Source of the DNA: Cepaea nemoralis
Lineage: Eukaryota > Mollusca > Gastropoda > Stylommatophora > Helicidae
Direction: 5' to 3'
Length of the DNA: 64,000 bases
Assembly (NCBI GenBank): GCA_014155875.1
Contig: JACEFZ010005090.1
Span: forward strand, 496,001 to 560,000
Of the stretch, positions 33,230-45,345 are shown piece by piece. The notes under the pieces were generated by a model. That model was not told where the DNA came from. It worked only from the letters and a program-made list of their open reading frames with translations, and made no database searches. Position 1 is the stretch's first letter, and every line of letters starts with the position of its first letter. The position numbers and the translations under genes are program-made.

Positions 33230-34590
33230 GAGAAACTATCTAAAGAAGAAATTAGGAAAAAGGTATCACATTTCTGAAGGATGTTCAAACTGCTGATCAA
33301 GATAGAATCCCAGCACTAGTTAATGAAGCCAATATAAAGACGTCAGTTTTATTACTTCCCGAATTGTTTAGTAGAGATTGTGATACAGAAGAAACACCAT
33401 AAGAAAAGAGAGAAGAATATCTGGTGAAGCTGCAAAGAAAGAAAACCTGCCGGAATGCGAACACTATATAAAGGAATAATGTTAATGTCAGTTCCTGAAA
33501 AAAAATATTAAGCAGGATAATTCTTGAGAACTTTTAATAATCCTTTAATAAACAACTAAGGGATGAACAGGGTGAAACAGATAATGCATTGACCAGAAAA
33601 ACCCTTCCACGCACAATGATAAAGGAACTGCACTAGCAACTTTATATTGGATTTGTGGACTTTAAAACGTCCTGTGATAGCATGGATTGAAACTTCCTTT
33701 GGATATTGATGAGGCACAATTGTATCGTACAGAAAATAATTAGCTGAGTTAATACACACAACATATACATACATGAAATGCAGAGTTATTCACGAGAGAA
33801 AACTAACAGATACATTTGAAATAAGAAGAGGAATGCAGAGGGGTACCTTTTATTATCATTCTTATTCTAACTGACCACTGACTGGACTATGAAGACTAAT
33901 AATTACCGCCAGAAATGGGATTTAATGTAATCTTACAGAGGCCCTTAATGATCTGGACTATGATCTCCCTTGGTGAAACCTCACTTCTAGATAATGAATC
34001 ACACATTTACTTAGGTCACAATGATGGAGACAAAGTAAGAGTTCAAAAGGTAAGAGATTCTTTGCTTCCATAGTACTAGGAAATGTGTGTACGTCATAAA
34101 GAAATGAAACTAGGCAACAAACGTAATATTTAACTTTTAAGTACTACTGTGTGGATTTGAAACATAAAGAATAACTAAATCAATGATTAATACACAACAC
34201 ATATTAATTATTGGTGGATGTGTAGACTAGAGGGACAACAATGGTATGGCAGAATTGCGAATGTGGCGCTAAATTGATCAAAGTGAATCAAAAGGCGAAG
34301 AAAAGACGCTGATGCTAGATAGTACACACACTGAGTAAGTCTATTAATAGTGTCAATGGCTAGTCCAGCCTTCATTATCCACTGGGTAAAAGAATAGAGG
34401 GATGTGTAACAACACACGAAGAAGAGAATTACAGACATAAATGAATAATATAGGGTGAACATGCATGAGGCTGCAGGAGATAGCAAAAGATAGGACGGCT
34501 TAGCTTCAGTTGATTGAGGAGATATGCATCAATGGCGGATGCCGGCTAACGGAAGAAGAACGAGAGTTAATAACATGGGGAAGGCATAGA
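33230..34590 (+). mobile_element. Heavily decayed LINE
   Basis: Scattered RT text: VQTADQDRIPALVNEA; IGFVDFKTSCDSMD (active-site strand YIDFKKAFDS-like); DWTMKTNNYRQKWDL; then tail text to 34590. Same family as 10020-11085. Many stops and frameshifts. Confidence 0.7.
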
Positions 34591-34734
34591 AGGAGCTGCA
34601 GAAGCGAGCAAAGGACAGTGCACTTATTGTGAGTTGGTTGAAGGCTTATGCTCCATTAGCAGTTAAATTAAAGAAGCTGAAACTTATTTTCAAGAATTAT
34701 CTTTATTCAGGTTATACGTACTTGAGCATTTTGT

Positions 34735-34845
34735 TCGCGCGAGCGTGTGTGTGAGTGAGTCTGTATGTGTGCGTGCGTGTATGGGCGCGCGTGCGTGCGT
34801 GCGTGAGTGTGTGTGTGTATGTGTGTGTGTGTGTGTGTGTGTTGT
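34735..34845. repeat. TG/CG microsatellite
   Basis: (TG)n with GCGC and TGCG interruptions. Confidence 0.92.
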
Positions 34846-34879
34846 TCGCTAGCTATGAACTCAAGTGTAGTCCACACAC

Positions 34880-35235
34880 GTGCTATTACTTCTAGTGCAG
34901 TGGACTTATTTTTGCGCGTGGATTAGCTTTCCATATTACCAGTGTCTCCCAGTCTCCCTGGCGTAGGGTGTAACGTCTTTCTCCGTAATCTCGTATAGTC
35001 TCGTGAGTAACGCTGCTCGCGAGAATCGGCAGCGGTTCGCGCTGCGCTGGTAACTTAGGGGTATGCGAGCCGGTCACTCAGAAATCAATGGCAAACTACT
35101 GAACGTAATCCTGCGTAGTACATCAATAGCAGCTGAAAAAATGCGGGTGTTGACTGCAACGTCCTGTAAGAGATATGCAACATAAAAAAATTACCAGTGT
35201 CCCTCGCCACCAGGCGAACCCACCCCGACTTCTGT
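34880..35235 (-). mobile_element. SINE-D copy split by SINE-A
   Basis: The minus-strand SINE-D (GCGTGGATTAGC, then GGCGAACCCACCC on the plus strand) is interrupted by a plus-strand SINE-A (34960-35188). TTACCAGTGTC is present on both sides of the inner element as a target duplication. It lies 120 bp past the receptor stop codon and may be part of its 3' UTR. Confidence 0.8.
34960..35188 (+). mobile_element. SINE-A copy (inner)
   Basis: Full-length SINE-A with TCTCCGTAATC head, body block, GTGTTGACTGCAACGTCCTG and an A-rich tail. Confidence 0.85.
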
Positions 35236-35353
35236 GGTGGACTGTGTCTGAGGCTGGATCAGTCAGATGTAACATAGAAAATGTAGTTAGGCAAACATTT
35301 GTCTCAGAACGGGAAGTTGTCACAGTTGCATGGCTCTCTACCGGTGTCTCCAT

Positions 35354-35592
35354 CTATATTGTCTGTGGTGCTGGTCGCATCTGTAGAATGCAGACAGTAG
35401 ACAGAAGCGTAATAAGGAAGAATGCATAGAATAGAAGTCTGTCCAGCACATAGGCGATGTCGTGCCACTCTTGGAAGATCTCCTCGTCTCTCATCTCCAT
35501 CTGTTGTCGTGTCTCAATCAGCCCGATCAGATAGCGGATGACCAGGTTGTATGTTCTGCCCACCAGTGTCCCGCCAGACGTCGCTTCTGCCC
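35354..35592 (-). CDS. Nicotinic receptor subunit, last exon (MA helix, M4)
   Basis: Encodes the end of the cytoplasmic loop, the membrane-associated helix (RDEEIFQEWHDIAYVLDRLL) and M4 (FYAFFLITLLSTVCIL), then QMRPAPQTI and TAG at 35354-35356. The frame differs from the adjoining loop exon by two bases. A GT-AG intron of 47 nt (35593-35639) restores it; a one- or two-base sequencing or mutational shift is the alternative. The short C-terminal tail after M4 is normal for the family. Confidence 0.85.
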
Positions 35593-35639
35593 CTGCAGGT
35601 TCGCGTTCGTGCGTGCCGGGCCTGCATTGACAGTCTCAC

Positions 35640-36197
35640 CGAAACTCCCACCAGAAATATTCGTCTCGCAGCTCTCGTAAGTGATCTTGTGTTCTCTGGG
35701 AGAAATGCGCTGGTTTCGCTTGGGCGTGCAGCATCTCTGTGGTTTGAGGGGTATGTATGTGGTTTTAGGCCGTTGCTGATGCACGTAGTAGGGGCCGTGA
35801 TTCTGGTGAGTGGTGGAGTATATCTGGTGAACAGCATTACTGCCCTTTGGTCTATCCGGATTGAGCAGGTTATCCGAAACTCCATGGCTACCGACGGCAT
35901 GGTTCATCATCTGACACTCAAATTCATCTTCAACGCTGGCAATTTGAATCTCCTGTTTAAATCCGGGGTCACGCTGATCAATGTTCCGCTTCCCTGCTTT
36001 GATAACGATCTCGCCTGGTTCAGCGAAGCCTTGGTGACGGCGTAAACACAAAACAGGCGTGATGAGGCGGAAGCACAACTTCCTCAACCATAGAGGGGCC
36101 CGGCTAGGACGTCCTCGCTGATGGTGGATGCTGAGGACGAGGACAGAGGAGAGAACAGACAGACAGCTTGTAGTCAGAACAACCATTAGGTAGATAC
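35640..36197 (-). CDS. Nicotinic receptor subunit, exon with M3 and cytoplasmic loop
   Basis: Acceptor TCATTTACAG; the first bases GT complete a Ser codon begun in the previous exon. Encodes M3 (IYLMVVLTTSCLSVLSSVLV) followed by LSIHHQRG and W-LRKL, the post-M3 pattern of nicotinic subunits (NFHHR..PWV). A variable M3-M4 loop of about 150 residues follows. The exon is taken to end at GG|GTGAG (35640). It contains no internal stops. Confidence 0.9.
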
Positions 36198-36290
36198 CTG
36201 TAAATGAGAACAAGAGAAACTATTAATTTAACCCAGTTTTAACGGATGAATGTAAAACATAATGTCAGCAAAAATAACGTACAGACAAAT

Positions 36291-36447
36291 ATAGAGTGTA
36301 TTTTTAATGATTGTGGGGTTTTTGAAAATATTGCCATTCCCAGTTTTGTATTAACTTGTTATGTTGCATGAGTTTACTGAGGGTGAATACAAAACTTGGA
36401 ACGGCAATATTTTCAAAAACCCCACAGTCATAAAAAATACACCCTAT
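36291..36447. mobile_element. Small foldback MITE
   Basis: Two arms of about 60 bp containing GTGGGGTTTTTGAAAATATT and its complement, around a 35-bp centre, in the receptor intron 100 bp from exon M3. Confidence 0.75.
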
Positions 36448-36449
36448 GG

Positions 36450-37645
36450 CTATGGTTACTGCAGCTATGAGAAAGCAGTTCTCTTCAATTCATAATGAAA
36501 ATAGTCCCTAACATACTGTAATCAGATGGAGCCAGCCTGAAGTGTGCACAAGCAAATGTCTGGGGAAGTGAACGCGGGCGGTGTGATAATGACCACATCG
36601 TCCGTCGAATGCCGACTGGTTTATACAAATATGGGGCTAGCACTAAATACCCAGTACGCTTCATGACAGGTACATGAGTCCTTTACTTACTTAACAACAA
36701 TAATAAACAGTCTAACTGAACAGATTCTGTGCCAAACAACAAGTAGGTTTGGAACAACAACAAAAATGTATGGCGGAAAATGGAATGTGGGGGCGTGTTA
36801 CAGTTATGACTTAAAAGTTGTTAATATGGCAGCAGATATGTTGTATTATAATGCAGTGACAACATTTCGGCGATATATAAGCCCATGGTAGATACGGTAA
36901 GTCACTTAAGACGATTAAGCAGCCCATGGCACTTAATCAGGTAAACATCTTCAGGATATCAAGATGGCGGTAAATAAGACCCACCAGGCGTCATGAGCAG
37001 ACAACACTTTGTTATGGAGTGGAAACATTGATATAACCTAACAAGAGGAAGAGTAAAATATACGAGTGTGAACTGCGGGCCTTCTGAAGACTTGGACCGG
37101 TCTTTGGGTGGAATGAAAGCCTCACATACATACACAGTGAATATAAACAGCACGCTTATAAAGTAACTAAACAATTAGTCATACAAACAACAATTTAACA
37201 ATCAACTTATTAGCGGGAAATGCTGAAAGCAAAAGAACTAGAGTGTGTCAACATATAGTTGAATAGACAGAAGTTGTTAGTACGGTGAAGATTCTTCTAG
37301 ACGCCATTAAATCTATAAATGAACGCGAGGTTATGTGTGGCTATTTCATAATTCGGGAATTACTCTCAGGGTTTAATGCTGAAGCCTTTCCAATTTGCGA
37401 GTATCTTAGAAGGCAAGGCAGCAGAGGTTTGAAACCAAGGTGTGCATTCTAGAAGGACTGCCAGCCAAGGTTGTCCCATCTACAGGGCATGTCAGGATCT
37501 ATACTGCGTGAAAATATTCTACCAAGGGAGTTAACGCATTATTAATATTATCATGGATATAGTGATTGCCAGAATTACAGCACTTTGCTAGCAATTACAA
37601 AGATGATTTAACAAAATGTCACAAGTGATGGACAACGTATACGAG
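36450..37645. other. Unannotated receptor intron
   Basis: No exon or repeat family recognised; a weak resemblance between 36610-36640 and 63410-63440 suggests an old shared repeat. Confidence 0.35.
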
Positions 37646-37649
37646 TATT

Positions 37650-37885
37650 TGAGATGTTATCATCATCAAGTGCCATGCCAGCTCGCGTAGCGTTCATGAC
37701 TCTCTATAGATCTCGTTCTTTTATTTTCTGGATCAACTCTGCTGATGATATTCCTCCATGCCACCGTCTCAATCCATCATCTCTATTGGTCTGCCTCTAC
37801 ATCTCTTCTCCTCGATCTTTCCAGTTGTCACGTTGTTTTCCAATGCCGCTCTTCTCATCACATGATCAAAGAAAGCTGTTTGTAT
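37650..37885 (-). mobile_element. LINE 3' end fragment
   Basis: Begins CATCATCAAGTGCCATGCCA, the inverted 3' end seen at 20553-20780, with GGAAAGATCGAGGAGAAGAG on the minus strand encoding the GKIEEK-type tail. Confidence 0.6.
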
Positions 37886-37886
37886 C

Positions 37887-38244
37887 TTTCTTATTGTTTG
37901 CTTGCTTGCTTGTGTTCGTTGGCTTGAGTTCCAACGCGAAGTCCTGTATGTCGGATGAAGACATCCTGTTGTCCAACATCAGTGTGATGTCATACAGGAC
38001 CTGAAGTTTGCATGAGTGTCCGTTGTCCCATGTCTGGCTTATTGGTGTGCAGACTGGTGGTTCCTCGCCGTACAGGCAGACACTCTCTGACTTCGGAGGA
38101 ATCGGCGATCCTATTGACCTTAGCCAGGACCCCAAAGGGACCTGTTGCCCAGGACGCTCGACGAGGACGCGTCAGTAGGTCTTGGCCAGTATATAACCCG
38201 GCGCTGGTGCCTTGGAAACACCTCTGCATCCCTTTCTTATTGTT
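37887..38244 (-). mobile_element. SINE-like retroposon, copy 2
   Basis: 334-bp unit (37899-38232), over 90% identical by eye to 615-950, flanked by a different duplication, TTTCTTATTGTT (37887-37898, 38233-38244). Two copies with separate duplications prove retroposition of a discrete unit. Confidence 0.85.
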
Positions 38245-38249
38245 ATATG

Positions 38250-38510
38250 TAATGTTCTAGTTTCACTAGTCTCTTCAGGCAGTCGGTGTTAGTTATTTTA
38301 GCAGTCCAAGGAATTCGCAATATTCGTCTCAGGAACTATATCTCTGTGGCTTCGAAGTTCTTCCTAATTCGTTCATTTAGATTCCAACAAGATTCACTAC
38401 CATACAGCAAAATATGCTTTATATAGCACGCCAGCACTATCTTTCTTACATTCTGTGGCATAACGCAGCCAACATTATTCATCTTATCAACAAATGCCGC
38501 AAAAAGAGGA
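38250..38510 (-). mobile_element. LINE fragment
   Basis: Minus frame reads NVRKIVLACYIKHILLYGSE and SCWNLNERIRKNFEATEI, followed out of frame by FLRRILRIPW: the post-RT segment of a LINE. Confidence 0.75.
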
Positions 38511-40820
38511 AACAACATTAAAAGAAATTGACTTCACAAACGCAATTGGTGATTGGGACGTAAAACTTGACATCGAAACTGGAACTGAACAAGTGACAAA
38601 TGACGTGGATTCTTGGAAGGATTTCATCAGACCAAGCTCGGAAAATCATTGGATGAAAAAACCACCTGACCCGCCTTCGCGCCAGTGCATAATTAACATA
38701 TATCCCCATTTCATCAGAAATGTTAATCAGCCGCACTTTTGTCTGAATTCGCTCCATGGACGGAGGTGAGAAGAGTGTGTGATCAAAAATTCAATGGACA
38801 AGGCAAAAGTCTGGATCCGAGGTACGTTTGTTAGCCCTTGATTAGACTAAGAACCCGATGTATCAGGTGTCAAGTAACGTAAAACCATGTTGTGATGTCA
38901 ATTGAAATGTATGATTATTAATTAAAACCTCAGAAATGTAAAAATGCTCGACTGTAGATTCTAATGACGCGAAGCCATTCCCGGCCAGAATATTCTCTTC
39001 GATGAAACTGCCACCTCTGATATTCTTAAAGATAATTATTAACTTTAAGAAGTGCATTACACTATTACATTCTATTCTAAACAACTGTGAGAAGTGATGA
39101 TTCGAAAGCAATCTTGTGCATTTCACCAGAAACAGGATGCTATCACTGTCTACAGCTGAAATGACAGTTCGTGTACTAGAACAAGTGCCTTGTTCTAAAA
39201 CAGACTTATCTATGCCTATTTACAATCTAGAAAGCTGAAAGGAAATCAATCTTTCCTTTCTCCTTTGTCTATGGAAATAATAGGGTTTGGCGAAATAAAT
39301 ATTTATATTTATGTCAAATTTTAATTAGATAGGAGCACTTAAGAACTGCAATACATGAGAAAGTTGTGCTTCGCGGAACATCATCACGCGAAGTGAACTT
39401 AACTCATTACTCAACATAACTTAAAAACACAACACCACTCCACACCACTCATCACCACACAACACAACACTCAACATCACAACAACAACAGGTAATGGAA
39501 GAGAGTTATTAGACACAAGAAGAAGAAGTAGTTAATTGGGAAAAACACAGAGAATTATTTATACACATTGTGAACACCATTGAGTAGAAGAAATGTTATA
39601 AATGTATGTCATTTATTTACATGCATCTTGACAACCTTCTCACTCTTGTCATTGTCTCACTGTACACGTTCACTGACCCCAGGTCAAATGAAGATTTACA
39701 TACAGCAGGAACAAGTTGATCCAAGGCGTACACAGTGTGATAAACTCTGACCACCCCAAATTAACCCAACACTAGCTTAGAGAGAAAAGAGGGGGAGGGG
39801 AAACTAGTTCCTACTTCAGGAATTTAGGTTCTTTTTACCTACTTTTAAAAGATTGTATTGGTAGGATTGTATATATTTATGTGAATACTCATCAGTGATC
39901 TTGGTGGCTACATACCAACAACCACCCAACACATCAGCAAACTAACCACCTAAATCAGACCTGAGAGAGGGAAGCCGAGAGAGGATGAACCACAAGTGAG
40001 ATGGAGGATGACTTCGCTATGAGCAGAGCATGGGGAGGCCTTCAGAGGAGCTATACGGGCAGACCTGACGTGGATCCATCAGTCAATGGACCCTGGCTTA
40101 CCTAATCCTCCAGTCACCAGGTTACATTTTACTTGGTATACCCCACACCTAATCTCAGGAAACTAAATGTTGATGCAACATCATCATACTTAAAATGTAC
40201 AACATCACAATGTTTACTATGTTTTAACACTTGTTGATATCTCATATATTGATGCTTGTTATTGATTGTCTGGGACAATGGTCCAATGTGCAACTGTTCT
40301 ATTACTTTGTGTAAATCACAATAGAGATGTATGTAATGACCAGAAGGCTCAGGCCAGTCAATAAATGATTAACATGAATTGACCTTCTGTTAATTTGTCA
40401 AGTTCAAACCTATCTGTCAACAACTTCTTTGTGCATCATGTTGTCAAATCTAATGTGATTGATTATGTGTTTGATTGTTAAAGGATGAATTAACTCATAA
40501 TGACTTACTAAAGGGGGAAATAAAAGACTCTATACCTATAAACTGCTCAACATCCATGTTTTCTTCATCTAAATCAGGCTGAGAAAATTCTCCTGACTTT
40601 CCTCAGATTTGATAAACTAAAAGGGGGCTCCAGAGCTAAAGAATCATTGGAGAAGGGGCAGATTCCCACTTAGTAATTACCATTCTTACCAGGGCCATAA
40701 TCTATATCTCCTAGACATAATTTAAAAGAACGAGACCTGCAGATAACTCAAGGTTCATATTCTGGGGTTATTGAAGATAGAAGAGGATGGGGCTCTACAT
40801 CTTTTGTTAGAGATGGGGCA
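38511..40820. other. Unannotated receptor intron
   Basis: No exon recognised. 38520-38790 may be decayed LINE coding sequence (AIGDWDVKLDIETGTEQ) and 39425-39495 is CAACA-rich low complexity. The remainder is without recognised features. Confidence 0.35.
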
Positions 40821-40824
40821 TGCA

Positions 40825-41270
40825 CTACAGTGATCTCCCACTCCCTTCAAAAATATATGACACATTCAATGATAGTGACTTACTGCATAAGGTACTCTTC
40901 ATTTTCTGAAAAGCAGATTTTGCTTTTCCATCTAATGTTATAAATCGCCCTAGGTAGTTAAAACTATCCACTTGGCTAAGAATGCTCCTTTCTATTTCCA
41001 TTTCACACTGTGGTGTCTTCTTTTTCTTTGATATCCCCATTGTTACTGTTTTCTTGCGATTCAAAGCGAGTTCTTCCGTTGCACTCTCTGTTACTACAAT
41101 GTCCAACAATTGTTGTAGATCTTTAGCCTTATCCGCCACCAATACTGTGTCATCTGTGTATAGTGTTCTAGTTTCATTAGCCTCTTCCAGACAATCTCCG
41201 TTAGTTGCTCTGACAGTCCAAGGTATTCGCAACATCGTCGTGTTATCAAAAATGACAAGAGTCAGCTGAA
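40825..41270 (-). mobile_element. LINE fragment
   Basis: Minus strand: TLYTDDTVLVADKAKDLQQL (altered YADD box), KKTVTMGISKKKKTPQCEME, NYLGRFITLDGKAKSA, and RIPWTVRATNGDCLEEANET at the upstream side. The parts are in an unusual order, so two copies may abut. Confidence 0.75.
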
Positions 41271-41334
41271 GCGAGAAATAGAATATTGAACAAGTTGTGG
41301 ACAATATAACAAAGCAACGGAGACTTCTTAATTA

Positions 41335-41780
41335 ATTAAAAAGCGAAGACTCGTGGTTTGGTCACAACCTAAGACATGAAGCACACCAACATGGGGATAC
41401 AATACTGAGGGTAACTGGATAGACCAAGGACGACAATTATAAAACAGATATGCACAGAACCATCATTGAAACAAAAATAGATATGCATAGATCCATCAAT
41501 TAAAAACAGATATACACAGACCCATCACTATAAAAGAGACATGCACAGATCCACCAATGAAGACAAGCATGGGATTAAAGAGAGCAGCATAAGATCTGCA
41601 ACAATGCAATGGAATCACCAGAAGCGATCACGGCCAGTTCAAGGTCTGAAATATGTGATGATGATCAGGGATATGAAAACACAGGCTCGTGTGTTACATA
41701 CGGACTGTGCAGCCAACTACGGTAATTGCTCAATGATAGAAATCATAGGTTTATACTTATCATACGGTTGATGGCACCCT
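41335..41780 (+). mobile_element. LINE 3' remnant with short tandem repeat
   Basis: Reads RLVVWSQPKT/GHNLRHEAHQHGDTILR in two frames, then four imperfect copies of a 35-39-bp unit with CAGATATGCACAGA (41440-41565). Confidence 0.45.
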
Positions 41781-41819
41781 CTCTGGGCCGTGAGCCAATA
41801 TACATTTGTTTCTACAGCG

Positions 41820-42010
41820 GGCAGCTGTTATTTGGTGGCAACACGTTCGAATCCCGGCTGGTGTACTAGCGAAGTTGATAGCGAACTACGCTGGCTATGT
41901 CATGAGCGCAGTGAGGGCTCGTCGCTCGCCAAAATGAGGGAAAGATAGGACACCTATTTCTCCTTGTTCTCAGGCGTACAAAATGTTCCCAAATTATTGG
42001 TGGACATTGT
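41820..42010 (+). mobile_element. SINE-C copy
   Basis: B box in ACGTTCGAATCCCGG, followed by GCGAAGTTGATAGCG and the block GGACACCTATTTC..TACAAAATG shared with 7805-7935 and 57655-57890. Confidence 0.65.
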
Positions 42011-42265
42011 TAAACTGAAATTACTGGGCATTACGTATAGCTATGCACAAAACCATGTCCATGAATGGTTTGGGAACATCAAGTTAATATTTCCAAGATT
42101 AGTTTAGGAACATTACGTTAACGTTACAGTAACTATGTCCATGAAAGCTCTAAAATCATCACGTTTATGTTACAATAACTATATCTACGAGTAGTTCAGC
42201 AACACCAGGTCATCCCTAAAGCTTCAAGGTCCCTGTACACAAACAACAGCACGGTTTGAGCTTAC

Positions 42266-42411
42266 TTATGACCGAGATGGACTCCGAGGTCTGCGGCATT
42301 TTGTCGGCAACCATCAGCATGAAGACGGTAATTGTCAGCAGGACGCTCAGCCCTAGAGTTATCTTCTCCCCGCTCTCGGGAGGTAGTAGAAATCCACCAA
42401 GACACAGGAAG
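42266..42411 (-). CDS. Nicotinic receptor subunit, exon with M2
   Basis: Acceptor GCTGACAG, donor ATAA|GTAAGC; phases 2 in and 1 out. Encodes FLCLGGFLLPPESGEK and the pore helix ITLGLSVLLTITVFMLMVAD, then KMPQTSES. The Glu of GEK at -1', Leu at 9' and Val at 13' are those of cation-selective nicotinic channels; no Pro-Ala insertion of anion channels is present. Confidence 0.95.
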
Positions 42412-42544
42412 CTGTCAGCGGTGAAACACAAACAACACATTATAACTATGCGGGAGTGTCAGCAAGCCAACACACAGTAGACGTGATATTTTCTAGCTGA
42501 AGTTTTCTTTTCCTGTTTTAGTATGTATAATATTAATTTTTTTA

Positions 42545-42640
42545 AATGTTGCATAACCTTTCCGGGACGTTAAAATCAAACCCAAGTTGATTTTCGAAAC
42601 AATTTTTGGTTCAGTAGCTTTCTTAACGAGAAACTAAATT
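42545..42640 (-). mobile_element. SINE-A fragment
   Basis: Decayed 3' and body blocks (TGCATAACCTTTCCGGGACG; TTCAGTAGCTTTCTTAACGA). Confidence 0.5.
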
Positions 42641-42879
42641 TTAAGTCCAACTGAACGGTGAAGGGAATGAACTCACCACCACGACTTCCTCGTTAAGAGC
42701 GCGTGTTTTTAACCTCTCGATCACAAGGATCTATTTATTTGTTTGTGTTATTGTATTTAAATTAATGTAAATGTGTGGAACTTTAGACCAACTAGGTCGC
42801 TAGTCTGGTTACATTTCAAAATACTAGAACCTAGTGAATGTAAACCATTTATAGCCTGTAAACTACACCGGCATCGGCC

Positions 42880-43103
42880 TCTGTGGCTAAGGACTTGCGA
42901 ACGCGGTTTGTGAGCCCGTATACCCGGGTTCGAAACACGGCGGTGCTGGTTTTTTCGAAAAAGGTATAGGGGCCGGTCGTTCAGAAAGCAATGGCAAACT
43001 AATGAACGTAACACTTGCCTAGTACATCAATAGCAGCTAAAAATGCTGGTGTTGACTGCAACGTCCCGTAAGGGATACGCAACAAAATTTAAAAAAAAAA
43101 ACT
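42880..43103 (+). mobile_element. SINE-A copy with tRNA-like head
   Basis: Head CTCTGTGGCTAAGGACTTGC with B box CGGGTTCGAAACAC, complete body, 3' block GTGTTGACTGCAACGTCCCG and A-rich tail. Best example of the tRNA-headed subfamily. Confidence 0.88.
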
Positions 43104-43172
43104 ACACCGAATTATTAGAATATAATAAACACAAACGCAGATACAGCAGTAATAGGGGAGGAAGATACATAC

Positions 43173-43308
43173 CTGAGAATGATACAAGGTATAATGATAT
43201 TCATGAAGTAATACTTGGTCCTCCGCCGTAGCTGAATCGAGAAGGTCACGTCGGGGAAAGGCTCGTGGCAGCAGTTGTAATACACAACATTGCGTTGCAC
43301 GGCCACAC
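43173..43308 (-). CDS. Nicotinic receptor subunit, exon with vicinal Cys and M1
   Basis: Acceptor TTAACCAG, donor CTCAG|GTATGT. Encodes [20 protein letters not shown], with YxCC vicinal cysteines of loop C that mark an alpha-type ligand-binding subunit. It continues with [17 protein letters not shown] and the start of M1 (IIIPCIIL). Length 136 bp; phases fit both neighbours. Confidence 0.95.
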
Positions 43309-43456
43309 CTGGTTAAACAGAGATTAGGTAACCAATGCCGTCTCACAACTACATAATGACGAGTGCACAAAGCTGTCAATTGCTAGTATACATACACATA
43401 TCATTATTGGACAATGTTTGTTTCTATTTATTTAAAAAGTGACAATGTCTTTGCAT

Positions 43457-43616
<160 letters not shown>

Positions 43617-43617
<1 letters not shown>

Positions 43618-43905
43618 GAGGTCAGCATGGACAAACGGATTCGAGCGTTCGCTCATAAACTTCCGATATGCTTATTGTGAGGTAGCGCGTTCAACCTATA
43701 CACAGCTCAGTAGGACTAAAATGTTGACTTCTTGTCCTTGACTTGGGGACGTAAATTACAAGTACCTAAGAAGTCAGTGTGGGTTCGCCTGATGGCGAGG
43801 GACACTGGTAATAGGAAAAGCTAATCCACGCACAAAATCAGTCCGGTGCACACCCCAGTAGTTTCATCTACTACTGGTAGTCGCAGGTGGATGGATTGCG
43901 CTTGA
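43617..43905 (+). mobile_element. SINE-D copy (longest)
   Basis: tRNA-like start GAGGTCAGCATGGACAAACG, GCGCGTTCAACCTATACA near the B box, then TTGTCCTTGACTTGGGGACG and GTGGGTTCGCCTGATGGCGA, ending near an ACT-rich tail. Confidence 0.75.
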
Positions 43906-43919
43906 GGACAACAACAGCA

Positions 43920-44040
43920 ACGACTACTACTACTAGTGCTACTACTACTACAACAACAACTACTACAACTATAACACTACAATTATAATTACTACAACTA
44001 TTACTACTTCTACTATTAACTACTACTACTACTTCTTCTT
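43920..44040. repeat. ACT/ACA trinucleotide repeat
   Basis: Imperfect (ACT)n and (ACA)n. Confidence 0.85.
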
Positions 44041-44044
44041 CTAC

Positions 44045-44870
44045 ACTGCCTTGTTTTTCTGTCCATCAATTCATTGATTCGTGGTTCTTCCTTCCTTCCT
44101 GTATTCCTTCACGTTGTTCCCCTCTCCCCTTCTTCTCTCCCCCCGCCCACATATGTATTTATTCCAGCGAGACTGTACCTCCCAACCCACCCATCACCCT
44201 TCCTGTTGACTGACCATGTGTGAGCGCTTCAGTAGTTACCATTCAAGTTTCCCGCCAGTCAGCAGACGTTATGCTCACAGCAAGAGTAGTGATCCCTGAA
44301 TATGGCGGCAGCTGACAGAACATAGTGATTTTCTGACTGTTGTTAGTAATTTTAGCCCATACAGTTGATTATAGAATAGAGCAGTTCGAAAGGAACAAAC
44401 ACATACACGGATTTGTGATTGTGTCACTTGAATTTGCTTGGCAGCTTTTTCCAACTTCCGTCAAAGAATATCTATTGTATTGTAACTCTTTTTAGGGAAT
44501 GCCGCCTTTTCTACATATCATTTGTAGGTTGAGTGTGTTCACATATGTTTTCTGTTTTACCGTACATTGTTATAGCATAGCTGACCCCCGATGGTTGAAT
44601 GTGTTTTCTTATTTCAGAGTATTGCCATTTGTGCTGTATTGTTTAAACTCTTTCCTTTCATTTTCAATTGTGAATACATCATTCTATTCATGCATTTCAT
44701 TTCCTTGCTATTAATATTATTATTTTGTTCTTAGCAGCCGCAATTCGCAGATTGTGTATATTTTGTCTACTGATGTTGATTCTTGGTTTTTCACTTATAT
44801 AATACCATCCTATAATCTAATTAAAGTCAAACAAAAAATATAGATCCAATTGTATACTTACGAACACCAC
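44045..44870. other. Unannotated receptor intron
   Basis: No exon or repeat family recognised. Confidence 0.4.
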
Positions 44871-44889
44871 CATACAGATCTAATTATGT

Positions 44890-45345
44890 TAGACTGGGGA
44901 GACCAAAATCATTTGTCTGTTGTTATACTGGGGGAGACCAAAATCATTTGTCTGTTGTTATACTGGGGGAGACCAATATCAATTGTCTGTTTTTATACTG
45001 GGGGAGACCAATATCAATTGTCTGTTGTTATACTTTTTTCCGCATATCCTTTACAGGACATCGCTGTCAAAGCCAGAATTTTACCGCTGTAGTTGATTTC
45101 TTGGCAAGATTACACTCAGTAGTTTGACATTGCTTTCTGAGCGGCCAGCTCACTTAAACCCTAAGTTACCAACGCGGCGAGAACCGCTTCCGATTCTCGC
45201 GCGCTGCGTTACCCTAAGTGGATAAACGGGATTACGGAGAATGTCGTTTAACACCTAGGCCATGTTGTTATACTGGGGAGACCAATATCATTTGTCTGTT
45301 GTTATACTGGGGAGACCAATATCATTTGTCTGTTGTTAGACAGAC
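44890..45345. repeat. 36-bp tandem repeat split by SINE-A
   Basis: About six copies of a unit with GGGGGAGACCAATATCAATT and TGTCTGTTGTTATACT. A SINE-A is inserted after the fourth, with TGTTGTTATACT on both sides. Confidence 0.9.
45033..45264 (-). mobile_element. SINE-A copy
   Basis: Full minus-strand copy with TCTCCGTAATC-type head (GATTACGGAGAATG on plus) inserted in the 36-bp array. Confidence 0.85.

Noticed and set aside
35551..36045. 164-codon plus-strand frame
   Set aside because: Antisense shadow of the receptor loop exon.
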